NCBI GenBank assembly: GCA_022711755.1
Contig: JAKLEA010000004.1
Span: 124,001-188,000 of the forward strand
Source of the DNA: Planctomycetota bacterium
GTDB lineage: Bacteria; Planctomycetota; Brocadiia; SM23-32; JAKLEA01
DNA: 64,000 nt
Reading direction: 5' to 3'
Position 1 is the stretch's first letter; each line of letters opens with the position of its first letter. Under the pieces are notes generated by a model that was not told where the DNA came from, searched no databases, and saw only the letters and a list, made by a program, of their open reading frames with translations. Made by a program: the position numbers and the translations under genes. Of the stretch, positions 32,554 through 40,370 are shown piece after piece.

Positions 32554-34632
32554 ATGTCCGAGGCGGGCGGCAAAGCAGCATCCCCTTCGCGCAGCCGCGA
32601 AGAAATCAGAAGGCGCAACATTTCAGGCGCGGCGCTGACGGCGCTGGCCGCGTGGTTCGTCTTCGCGCCGTCCCTGCTGAACGGCTTCTCGGGAAGATGG
32701 GACGCAGCGGCCATCACACAAAATCCGGTTGTGACATCCACCGGGGGCGCATGGCGGCGGGTTGCTTTTCTGGGTTCCGTAAAGGAATCATGGGCGCCCG
32801 GCCTCTGGGTTGCTCTGCGGGTTCAGTATTCGCTATGGGGCGACTGGGCGCCGGGTTATCACGCAGTAAGCGTTGCGGCTCACATTCTCGCCGCAGCGTT
32901 TGCGTTCCTGCTCTGCCGCCGGGCGGGGAGCAGCACGTTTGTCGCGGGTCTCGGCGACTTGGCCTGGGCGGTTCACCCGATGAGGGCGGACGCGGTATCC
33001 CGGATCGCCGGACAGGGCTATCCGCTCGGCGGGGCCGCCGCCCTCGGCGGGGCGCTGCTTATCATGCGGGCGATGCATCCGGACGGCCCGCCGTCCGGTT
33101 CGCGCCTGGGACGCCTGCGCAATCTCGAGGGCGGATGGGCATATGCCGTCGGCCTTATTCTTTCCGCCGTTGCGTTCTCAATTCAGCCGCTATTCGCCTT
33201 CTGGCCGATTTCCCTGCTGTTGCTGAACATCCTTTGGCCGCCCCCGCCCGATCCGTTCCTGGAATGGGAGGAGCCGAGGCTGAACTTCACGCACCTGGTC
33301 AATCGTTTCGAGCGGGTTTTCTGGAAAATGCTGCCTCTGTGCGCCATGGGGATCGCATTCGGGGCGCTGATGTTCATGGCGCAGCGTTCCTTCGGTCCCG
33401 TCTCCACGCGAAGGACGCATGAGGTCGCCCAAAACCTGCTTGTGGCCTGTCACAATCTTGCGTTCCACCTCGGCAAGACCTTCCTGCCGCTGAAACTGTC
33501 CGCGTTCTACGAGTTGCCGCTGCCGATCTCGGTCAGGAATCCGGCTTATGCAATCGCGCTGGCGTGTTGCGCGGTCTACCTCGTTCTGGGTTTCCTGACG
33601 CTGACGCGGCTGCCACGCATGTCGCTGGGATTGTGGTTCTTCGCGGTTGCGCTGCTTCCGGCGTTGCAAGTCATTCCCCTGCGCGTCGCAGTCTCGGACA
33701 GCTACACTTATCTGGCGTCGCTGGGGTTATGCTGGGCGGCGGCGGCGGGGATCGAGAGGGCGGCGGTTCCGCTAAGAGATAGACTGGGATCGTCCGGAAT
33801 GGCCGTGACGCACGCCGTCTCGGTGCTTGCGCTGGTGGCGCTTGCTCTTGGAAGCCTGCTGCGGCAGTTTGACTGGCGCGATGAGCGCAGCATATTGGCC
33901 GCCGCCATCCGGATCTCCCCCAAGTCGGGGGAGGCGAGCGCAGTTCTTGCCGATCTTCTGATGGATGAAGGGGCGAAAGACGAGGCAAATAACGTCATTG
34001 AGAGCGGGTTGAAAGCCGCGCCGCAATGCGCCGAGCTTCGCGTCGCCCATGCGCGGATGTCGGTTGCGAAGAGGGATTATGCGGCGGCGCTCGAAGCGGC
34101 GGCTGAGGCCGTCAGGCTTGACCCCGCCAATCCCCGTGCGCAGCAGTTGCGAATCATCGCCTTCCTGAAAACCGGGGACAGGGACGGGGCTGCAAAGGCG
34201 CTGGAGACCATGCTCGCATTCGCGCGCCCCGCGCCGTGGCTCCTGAACGAGGCCGGCATCGCGCTGCTTGAGAATGACATGCCGGAACATGCGATTGAAT
34301 GTTTCAAGCGATCGGCAGACGCTCAACCCCTTGACGCCGACGCGTGGAACCTTTACGCGGTCGCGGCGTCAAAGTTGAACAAGGACGGCATCGCTTTCCG
34401 GGCGCTTGAGAAGGCAGACGCTCTTCGCCCGGACGACTATGACATAACGTTCAACATGGGCAACCTGCACATGCGTTCAGCGGAAATCCTTGAACGCAAC
34501 AGCGAACCCGAGGCGGCGGAGCGCAGCCGACAGGCGGCGAAACGCTGCCTCGAGCGCGCAGAGGAGCTTCGCCGGGGAAAGTCTGGAAACTCCGCGGGCA
34601 ATGCAAAGATCGAGGACGCTCCGTCGAAATGA
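32554..34632 (+). CDS. Multi-pass membrane protein with C-terminal TPRs (TMTC-like O-mannosyltransferase family)
   Basis: 692 residues. About ten membrane helices occupy residues 25-440. WAVHPMRADAVSRIAGQGYPLGG is the signature of the TMTC/DUF1736 glycosyltransferase-like family, in which HPxxxE/D-type motifs mark the luminal active site. The final about 210 residues are TPR units (ASAVLADLLMDEGAKDEANNVIESGLKAAP, AALEAAAEAVRLDPANPRAQQ, AIECFKRSADAQPLDADAWNLYAVAASKL). TMTC proteins transfer mannose to substrate proteins in eukaryotes; bacterial homologues are common in planctomycetes and uncharacterised. The stop overlaps the next start by 4 nt. Confidence 0.78.
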   Translation: MSEAGGKAASPSRSREEIRRRNISGAALTALAAWFVFAPSLLNGFSGRWDAAAITQNPVVTSTGGAWRRVAFLGSVKESWAPGLWVALRVQYSLWGDWAPGYHAVSVAAHILAAAFAFLLCRRAGSSTFVAGLGDLAWAVHPMRADAVSRIAGQGYPLGGAAALGGALLIMRAMHPDGPPSGSRLGRLRNLEGGWAYAVGLILSAVAFSIQPLFAFWPISLLLLNILWPPPPDPFLEWEEPRLNFTHLVNRFERVFWKMLPLCAMGIAFGALMFMAQRSFGPVSTRRTHEVAQNLLVACHNLAFHLGKTFLPLKLSAFYELPLPISVRNPAYAIALACCAVYLVLGFLTLTRLPRMSLGLWFFAVALLPALQVIPLRVAVSDSYTYLASLGLCWAAAAGIERAAVPLRDRLGSSGMAVTHAVSVLALVALALGSLLRQFDWRDERSILAAAIRISPKSGEASAVLADLLMDEGAKDEANNVIESGLKAAPQCAELRVAHARMSVAKRDYAAALEAAAEAVRLDPANPRAQQLRIIAFLKTGDRDGAAKALETMLAFARPAPWLLNEAGIALLENDMPEHAIECFKRSADAQPLDADAWNLYAVAASKLNKDGIAFRALEKADALRPDDYDITFNMGNLHMRSAEILERNSEPEAAERSRQAAKRCLERAEELRRGKSGNSAGNAKIEDAPSK

Positions 34633-36332
34633 CAGCGCGGTTTCCGACCATGTCCGAATACGGAATAGCGGGGAGGTCTTTGACCGCCTGCATGATGGCG
34701 GCGGCTTTGTTGATCGGGCCGACCGAGTCGTTATCCGGCGGGGAGGCAAAACCGGAGCGGACAGGCTTCACCATCGGCATAGAGATGCCGTGCCAAGTTC
34801 CGGCTATGCCAGCCGTCGAAGCCGCGATGCGCGACATCGGCATCCAATATTTCAACTATTACGTCAAGCCGTGGGCGGCAACGCCTGAAAAGGAAAGCGT
34901 TGCCGCGAATAAAGCCATGCTCGAATTCGCGGATCGCTTGAACATTCCTTTCAGCCTGGCCTGCTACGTCGTCAATCCGCCGGATGAATGCGTCAAGACC
35001 GCGAAGGAACGCAAAGAACGTTTTCGAGGGATTGTTTTCGATGAACTGGAACACTGCCGCCAGTTGAATCCTCACGAGGGAACGCCGACATTCGCCGATC
35101 CGAAGAAGCTGACGAACCTTAATGAAGCATATGAGCAGACTCTGGCCGGATACAAGGCATTGCGCGACCAATACGCTGCGCAGGAAATCCAATGCGTCGC
35201 CACGCATGTCTTCCCCGTTCTCCATCACGTCTCGGCGCGGGCGGGATTCATCCCCTGTCCGAAAATTCAGAAGGAATTCTACTCGACCGTCAGCCTTGCC
35301 GTGGCAATGGGCGCCGCCCTGCAATATGGGCGCGATCTGTGGGTTGACTGCGATCTGTGGTATTACGACCTCGTCCCCGGCCACCCGCCGGAGGAGTTAT
35401 GGAGCAACATGCTTCTCGCCTACTGGCTTGGGGCGGACGCGTTCTACCTTGAGGGCTGCGGACACAACCTTACGCCCGTCGGCAGGCAGGGCATACCGTT
35501 CAGCCTGATGACGCAGGTCACGCCGGAGATATATCAGTTGACCGCCCACGGCGAGACGCTGCGCCGATTCATCCGCGAATACCTGCCAAGCCATCCGCGC
35601 TCGTGGACCTTCCGCGACGCGAAGCCGACAATCGCCGTCGTCCGCTTTCCGGATTCGGATTACGGTCAGCATTTCCAATACGTGAAAGACCCGAACCTCC
35701 CGCCAGGCAAGCTGGAATGGCATGCCGGGCTGTACGGCTCCCCGAACATCCCGTCAAACGAGGACACGCAGGCGTGGTTCGATCTCTGGAATCTGCTGAC
35801 CGCCGGGGCCACAGGGCGGGATGGGATTTCCTTCTTCAAATGCACTGTGGCGGCGTCCGGCTATGAACGCCCGGTCAAGGCTGACCAGGTCCAGTCGCTT
35901 TACTCGCGCCCGGTTCAGGCCGCGTCGCACCGTTTCTTCGTCCCTATGAACAATGTCGTCGTTTTCGATCACCTTGTCGAGTACGAACGGTTGCGCGATA
36001 TCCCGCTGATCGTTCTTACAGGCGTTGAGATCAGCGTTGAGACGATGAAGGCCGTCAGCCGGCGGGCGGAGGAGGGCGCGACGGTCCTCATCTGGGGGAA
36101 CCTTGCGAAGAAGTTGGGATTCGACGATTACGCCGGGGGAGTCCGGGAAATTCCGTCGGGCAAAGGGCGATTCGTATTGACTGACGAATTCACCTCGAAC
36201 GAAGTCTTCCAGAAGGTCTGGATGTTCATGGGGCATCCGGACGAAATACGATATCGCTTCGGCGGGAACGTCGTGACGTTGAAACGTATTACAGACAACA
36301 CGATTAATGTTGATATCAGCGCCGGACAGTAA
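34629..36332 (+). CDS. Secreted glycosidase-like TIM-barrel protein, unknown specificity
   Basis: 567 residues. An N-terminal hydrophobic segment (ACMMAAALLIGPTESLSGG) suggests export. The body looks like a TIM barrel (GIQYFNYYVKPW..., LAYWLGADAFYLEGCG) followed by an alpha/beta domain (AVRFPDSDYGQHF, VVFDHLVEYERLRDIPLIVLTGVEISVETMKAVSRRAEEGATVLIWG) of the kind found after the barrel in GH42-type enzymes. Acidic candidates for catalysis are present (DCDLWYYD, YLEG) but I cannot assign them. The start overlaps the TMTC-like gene stop (ATGA), so the two are translationally coupled. Confidence 0.6.
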   Translation: MTARFPTMSEYGIAGRSLTACMMAAALLIGPTESLSGGEAKPERTGFTIGIEMPCQVPAMPAVEAAMRDIGIQYFNYYVKPWAATPEKESVAANKAMLEFADRLNIPFSLACYVVNPPDECVKTAKERKERFRGIVFDELEHCRQLNPHEGTPTFADPKKLTNLNEAYEQTLAGYKALRDQYAAQEIQCVATHVFPVLHHVSARAGFIPCPKIQKEFYSTVSLAVAMGAALQYGRDLWVDCDLWYYDLVPGHPPEELWSNMLLAYWLGADAFYLEGCGHNLTPVGRQGIPFSLMTQVTPEIYQLTAHGETLRRFIREYLPSHPRSWTFRDAKPTIAVVRFPDSDYGQHFQYVKDPNLPPGKLEWHAGLYGSPNIPSNEDTQAWFDLWNLLTAGATGRDGISFFKCTVAASGYERPVKADQVQSLYSRPVQAASHRFFVPMNNVVVFDHLVEYERLRDIPLIVLTGVEISVETMKAVSRRAEEGATVLIWGNLAKKLGFDDYAGGVREIPSGKGRFVLTDEFTSNEVFQKVWMFMGHPDEIRYRFGGNVVTLKRITDNTINVDISAGQ

Positions 36333-36365
36333 GCAGCGCGGCGAAATGCCGCGATGTTTCGCGCA

Positions 36366-37046
36366 TCAATGAATCCGGAAGCTCTTCATGCTTTTTTCAA
36401 ATGCGGCTTCCAGTATTTCGTTCTCGTCGGCGCGGGAGGTGCAGGTGGCGACGTAACGATTGTCGCCCGTTCCGCGGAAGAAGTAGAAGGTCTGGCGCAG
36501 GAGGACGTCGCCGGTTGTTCTTTCGGTCGCGACCCGCACCGCCGCCTCGCCGTCGTCGGTTCTGAATGCCTCTCGCCCGACCGTCTTCGCGTCCGGCGCT
36601 TTGGCGAGAATCGCCTTCACGCTCGCGTCGGCATAGGCTTCAAGGGGGGCGGGATACGACTCCATGAAAACGGTGATATTCGGCGCGTAGAAGGCCGTGG
36701 CCGGGCCTGCGGCGGCCCGGAATCTGGAAGAATCGAGCTTGACCGTGCGCCAGTCAGACGGAGGATCGTATGAGAAACCGCCGGCTTCTTCATAAAGCGC
36801 ACGGGGTTCCTTCTGCCTCGCCGGCTCTCGGTCGGTTGCCGCGGCCTGCTGAACTGCGGGCGCCGTCGGCACGCCCGACCCGCCGTTCCGCGCCTCGGAA
36901 CCGCACCCGCAGAGAACAACCGCAAGCGCAAATATCGCCGGCGCTGTTTTTCCTTTCCATCGGGAGAGGGTGGCGCGCCGCATGGCGCGGCGGGTGAGGG
37001 AGGCCGTCATTGCTGCCATCTCATTTTGGTTCATCTCATAAGCCAT
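36366..37046 (-). CDS. Lipoprotein with PsbP/DcrB-like fold, unknown
   Basis: 226 residues. The lipobox VLCGC follows a hydrophobic stretch (APAIFALAVVL), so the protein is probably lipidated. The mature domain FSYDPPSDWRTVKLDSSRFRAAAGPATAF...VFMESYPAPLEAYADASVKAIL...QTFYFFRGTGDNRYVATCTSRADENEILEAAFEKSMKSF fits the PsbP/DcrB alpha-beta fold of small envelope proteins. Several ATG codons compete for the start; ATG 37046 keeps a 5-nt gap to the slipin gene, while ATG 36983 gives a more ordinary signal peptide. It is the last gene of a minus-strand run with slipin and GH4. Confidence 0.68.
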   Translation of the reverse strand: MAYEMNQNEMAAMTASLTRRAMRRATLSRWKGKTAPAIFALAVVLCGCGSEARNGGSGVPTAPAVQQAAATDREPARQKEPRALYEEAGGFSYDPPSDWRTVKLDSSRFRAAAGPATAFYAPNITVFMESYPAPLEAYADASVKAILAKAPDAKTVGREAFRTDDGEAAVRVATERTTGDVLLRQTFYFFRGTGDNRYVATCTSRADENEILEAAFEKSMKSFRIH

Positions 37047-37051
37047 GATAT

Positions 37052-38002
37052 CTACTCATCCCCCGGCTTGATCTGTTCCGCGCGAATGACCTTGGCGCCC
37101 ACAGACTGCAGCGCATCGGCAAGCTCCACCGGGAAGAGGACGATTGTGTTCGACGGGCTTGATCCCAGACCGTCAATGCTCTGAAGCGTGCGGAGCTGCA
37201 TCGCGCCGGGATTCTTCGCCATGATCTCCGCCGCCTGGGCAAGGCTGAGGGCTGCCATCTTGTCGCCCTCGGCCTTCGTTATGGTTGCGCGCTTCTCGCG
37301 CTCCGCGGAGGCCTGGCGTGACATCATCTTCTTAAGGTCCTCCGGCATTTCTATATCCAGCAGGCGGATGGAATCCACGTGGACTCCCCAGTCCCGTATG
37401 CGGACCTCGACGATCTCGCCCACGCGGGTCTGGACGCGCTCGCGCTCGGTCAGTAGTTCGTCGAGCGTCATCCCGCCCACAACGTCGCGCAGGGAGGCCT
37501 GCGCATATTGCGATATTGCGAAGCGATAGTTCTGAATTTCGGTGACGGCTTTGCGGGGGTCTTCGACCTGGAAGAAGAGGACGCCGTCAACCATTGCCGG
37601 GACGTTGTCCTTCGTGATTACGCGCTGGCGCGGGATGTTGAGGGCCAGGATGCGCTTGTCCACAAAGCGGATGTAATCAACCGCCGGGATGGCCAGGAAG
37701 ATGCCCGGTCCGCGGACGTCGTGGAAGCGTCCAAATCTCAGGACGACGCCGCGCTCCCATTCAGCCGCCACCCGCACGGCGCGTACGGCAATCAACATCA
37801 GTATTGCGAACGCGGCGACCGCGCCGACGGATTGCGGAGCCGCTTCATTGGTCCTTCCAAGGATCACCGCCGCAAAAATCCCCGTCGGAATCAGGAACAG
37901 GATGAACCTGAGCGGGCGGCCGAGGGACACATGATCCGCGCCGGGCTGCGCGTAGGACTTCGACGGCTGTTGCTGCTGCAATGCTGAGGCGATTTCTTCC
38001 AT
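37052..38002 (-). CDS. SPFH-domain membrane protein (slipin)
   Basis: 316 residues. Two hydrophobic segments (FILFLIPTGIFAAVIL and GAVAAFAILMLIAVRAV) precede the SPFH/band-7 domain: ERGVVLRFGRFHDVRGPGIFLAIPAVD, DVVGGMTLDELLTERERVQTRVGEIV, and the coiled C-terminal part MMSRQASAEREKRATITKAEGDKMAALSLAQAAEIM. Slipins scaffold membrane microdomains and are usually paired with an NfeD protein. Here no NfeD gene is adjacent; instead it lies between a GH4 gene (5 nt upstream) and a lipoprotein gene (5 nt downstream). A GAGGAG site precedes the ATG at 38002. Confidence 0.9.
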   Translation of the reverse strand: MEEIASALQQQQPSKSYAQPGADHVSLGRPLRFILFLIPTGIFAAVILGRTNEAAPQSVGAVAAFAILMLIAVRAVRVAAEWERGVVLRFGRFHDVRGPGIFLAIPAVDYIRFVDKRILALNIPRQRVITKDNVPAMVDGVLFFQVEDPRKAVTEIQNYRFAISQYAQASLRDVVGGMTLDELLTERERVQTRVGEIVEVRIRDWGVHVDSIRLLDIEMPEDLKKMMSRQASAEREKRATITKAEGDKMAALSLAQAAEIMAKNPGAMQLRTLQSIDGLGSSPSNTIVLFPVELADALQSVGAKVIRAEQIKPGDE

Positions 38003-38007
38003 CTTCT

Positions 38008-39471
38008 TTATCTCCTCTTCGCTCTCGCCTTCCTCATCTCCGCCACCGTTTTGGTCTTGAGCCTTGCCGCGCCCTTCGTGCTCTTCGTTCCGAGACGCTT
38101 CTCCGCCGCAAGCCGTTTCTTAGCCGCCGGGATGGCGCGCCTGTATTGTGGCAGCCATTCGGCCTGCGCGACCAGCATCTCATCAACCATCTGCCAGACC
38201 TCGGGCGGATTGCAGCAGGCCGCCGTCAGCGGATCGTGCAGCATCGCCTGCTTGAGCAGTGTCACATCCGCCTCAACCGCAGCCCTGACGGACATGCGCT
38301 GGACGTTGATTGTGGCCATTAGCGTCGCCGCGCAGGCCAGTGGCAGATCGCCGACGCGCGGGATGTTCAGCCCGTTGCGGTCCACGTAGCCGGGAACCTC
38401 GACGATGCAGTCGTCCGGCAGGTTCGGTATACAGCCGTGGTTCTTCACGTTGAAGTGCCCGCGGTAGCAGCGTCCCGTCTCCAGACCCTCGATGATGTAA
38501 CTTCCGTGTTCGGTTCCGCGCGTTTCAGCCGAGATCGGCTCCCCCGGGTTCTTCAGCCAGTTCGGGAACTCGGTTTTGAACCAGTTGCGCCCCTCGGTGC
38601 AGACGCGCAGGTAGCCGCCCGTCTCGCCGTTGATCCAGCTTGAAAGGTCAATCCACTGCTTGATCTCGTTCGGACGCTTGCGGTACCACGGAACGTATTC
38701 GGAGCAGTGCCCGTTGGATTCGGTCGTGTAGTAGCCGAATCGCTTGAGCATGTCTATGCGGACCTTTTCCGTCCTGCTGTAGATGGGGTGTTTCTCAAAC
38801 GCCTTGAGCAGTTCCGCGCCGGTGATCTTGCGCCCTTTGTAGATGATCTGCGTGTACCAGGTCTGGTGATTGATGCCGGCGCAGATGATGTCAACCTCGT
38901 GCTTGCTCTTCGCGCCCAGCACGTTGGCGATCTGATGCCAGCCGCCTTCGACGCCGTGGCAGAGGCCGATCGTGTTGGCCACGCCGCCGAACTCAATCGC
39001 CGCCCATGTGTTCATCACGTTCGGGTTGGCGTAGTTCAGGAACCAGCAGCCGGGTTTGGCGACCTCGCGGATGTCCTTGCAGAAGGCCAGGATGCAGGGG
39101 ATGTTGCGCTGGCCATACATGATCCCGCCGGGGGCGAGCGTGTCCCCCACGCACTGATCCACGCCGTACTTCAGCGGGATGTCAATGTCAAGCTTGAACG
39201 CCTCCAGCCCGCCGATGCGCGTGCAGTTGATTACGTAATCCGCGTCGGCCACGGCCCTGCGTCGGTCGAGCGTGGCGGCGATCTTCGCGGGAAGGTTGTT
39301 GGTCTTCAGGTCCTTCTCGCAGAGTTGCGCCACCATTTCCAGGTTGCGCTTGTTGATGTCCGTGAAGGCGAACTGCGTATCCCTGAGTTCTGGGACGGAA
39401 AGGATGTCCCTGAAGAGCTTGCGGGTGAAGCCGATGCTCCCCGCGCCGATGAAAGCGACTTTGATTGGCAT
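38008..39471 (-). CDS. GH4 family glycosidase (alpha-galactosidase-like)
   Basis: 487 residues. GH4 enzymes hydrolyse phosphorylated or free glycosides by an NAD-dependent redox mechanism with a divalent metal. Seen: the NAD loop VAFIGAGSIGFTRKLFRDIL, the NCTRIGGLEA strand, the metal-binding Cys/His in GLCHGVEGG, and GINHQTWYTQI. Length and motifs are closest to the MelA-type alpha-galactosidase branch. ATG 39471 (MPIKVAF) has a GGGGAG site upstream; the ten-residue longer form is unlikely. The C-terminus is a basic Lys/Arg/Ala tail. It starts a tight run with slipin and a lipoprotein. A second, shorter GH4 lies at 55661-56986. Confidence 0.88.
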   Translation of the reverse strand: MPIKVAFIGAGSIGFTRKLFRDILSVPELRDTQFAFTDINKRNLEMVAQLCEKDLKTNNLPAKIAATLDRRRAVADADYVINCTRIGGLEAFKLDIDIPLKYGVDQCVGDTLAPGGIMYGQRNIPCILAFCKDIREVAKPGCWFLNYANPNVMNTWAAIEFGGVANTIGLCHGVEGGWHQIANVLGAKSKHEVDIICAGINHQTWYTQIIYKGRKITGAELLKAFEKHPIYSRTEKVRIDMLKRFGYYTTESNGHCSEYVPWYRKRPNEIKQWIDLSSWINGETGGYLRVCTEGRNWFKTEFPNWLKNPGEPISAETRGTEHGSYIIEGLETGRCYRGHFNVKNHGCIPNLPDDCIVEVPGYVDRNGLNIPRVGDLPLACAATLMATINVQRMSVRAAVEADVTLLKQAMLHDPLTAACCNPPEVWQMVDEMLVAQAEWLPQYRRAIPAAKKRLAAEKRLGTKSTKGAARLKTKTVAEMRKARAKRR

Positions 39472-39600
39472 GTTCGATTCTCCCCTTGCGCTTTGAGCCA
39501 TGTGCGAACTGAGATTCCGTCCGACACTCAGAGCGAAATTCTACAACCGGAACGGTCGGAGATAAAGACAGCGATAAGTGAAGCGCGCCGGAATACGAAG

Positions 39601-40206
39601 TTACTGCGATGTGTCTTCAGGAGAAGCTCCCGACGCGCCGACCAGTTGCGCCGATTTTTCGAAGTAGGCGTCAACGATCCCGCGCATCTCCGCCTCGTCG
39701 CCAAACCTTTCCCCCATCATGCCCCTGTTCTGCGGCAGGAGGATGTGCCGCGCGGTCAGGACGCGGATCGCCCGCATGGGAACCGACACGCCCAGAAAGA
39801 CCGAGCCGTCCGGCGATTCCCACTGCTGGTCGGCGGCCGCGTATCGCATCGCGCCCTCGGCGACCCCGACGGCGACGGCTTTCTTGAATTGCGGGAACGC
39901 GCCGGTCTGCGTGTTGACGGCCTTCGGGTCGCCCCAGCGCTCTTTGCAGAACTCGCCGAACTCCGCGACGATTGTCGGAACGTATCCGACGATCTGCTTC
40001 TGGAGCTCCTGCCGGGCGCGGACCACCGCGGTCTGGTTCCTGAACGCGACGTTCGGATTGGCCGGAGCCATGCCGACGCCGGTGATGACCATGCCGGACT
40101 GGTCGGCATAGACGCCGGAGCCGTGCCGCACCCAGTCGGGGCGGTTGCTCGTCGCGCAGCCAGCGATAATCGGGAACGCGATGGTAAATACTATAAGCGT
40201 TCGCAT
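39601..40206 (-). CDS. LPP20-family-like lipoprotein
   Basis: About 201 residues. The lipobox IIAGC ends a short hydrophobic core (LIVFTIAFPIIAG). The mature N-terminus RPDWV is typical of the LPP20 lipoprotein family, as are ITGVGMA and the following alpha-helical AVVRARQELQKQIVGYV. I choose ATG 40206 (MRTLIVF), with AGAGGG upstream; ATG 40215 is possible. It is separated from the large alpha-toroid lipoprotein gene by an inverted-repeat element. Function unknown. Confidence 0.68.
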   Translation of the reverse strand: MRTLIVFTIAFPIIAGCATSNRPDWVRHGSGVYADQSGMVITGVGMAPANPNVAFRNQTAVVRARQELQKQIVGYVPTIVAEFGEFCKERWGDPKAVNTQTGAFPQFKKAVAVGVAEGAMRYAAADQQWESPDGSVFLGVSVPMRAIRVLTARHILLPQNRGMMGERFGDEAEMRGIVDAYFEKSAQLVGASGASPEDTSQ

Positions 40207-40226
40207 CGTCTGCATCCCTCTGAGAT

Positions 40227-40352
40227 GTAGGGTGTGCGACGTGTCGTGTCGCTTCGAGACGCCGCGTTGCACATGCGGAATCTCAAAGGCGACAATCCGG
40301 ATCGCGTGTGCAAAACCTCAGACCTTCGGTCTTTCAGTTTCGCACACCCTAC
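40227..40352. repeat. 126-bp element bounded by 13-bp perfect inverted repeats, with an internal long hairpin
   Basis: GTAGGGTGTGCGA (40227-40239) is the exact reverse complement of TCGCACACCCTAC (40340-40352). Inside, 40306-40347 folds as a long imperfect hairpin, GTGTGC...GCACAC with an inner AGACC-TTC-GGTCT stem. Size, terminal symmetry and location between two genes fit a MITE-like or REP-like mobile repeat; the inner hairpin may also terminate the upstream minus-strand gene. Copies elsewhere cannot be checked from this window. Confidence 0.5.
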
Positions 40353-40370
40353 GCTGCGCCTCCGGCATCT

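Noticed and set aside
39460-39490. T-loop-like GTTCGATTC as part of a tRNA
   Set aside because: No cloverleaf can be built around it; it is the reverse complement of the GH4 start region and its ribosome site.
38707-40230. 507-codon plus-strand frame opposite GH4 and the LPP20-like gene
   Set aside because: Low-complexity Arg/Ala/Asp composition, no motif, and the opposite strand encodes GH4 with intact NAD and metal motifs.
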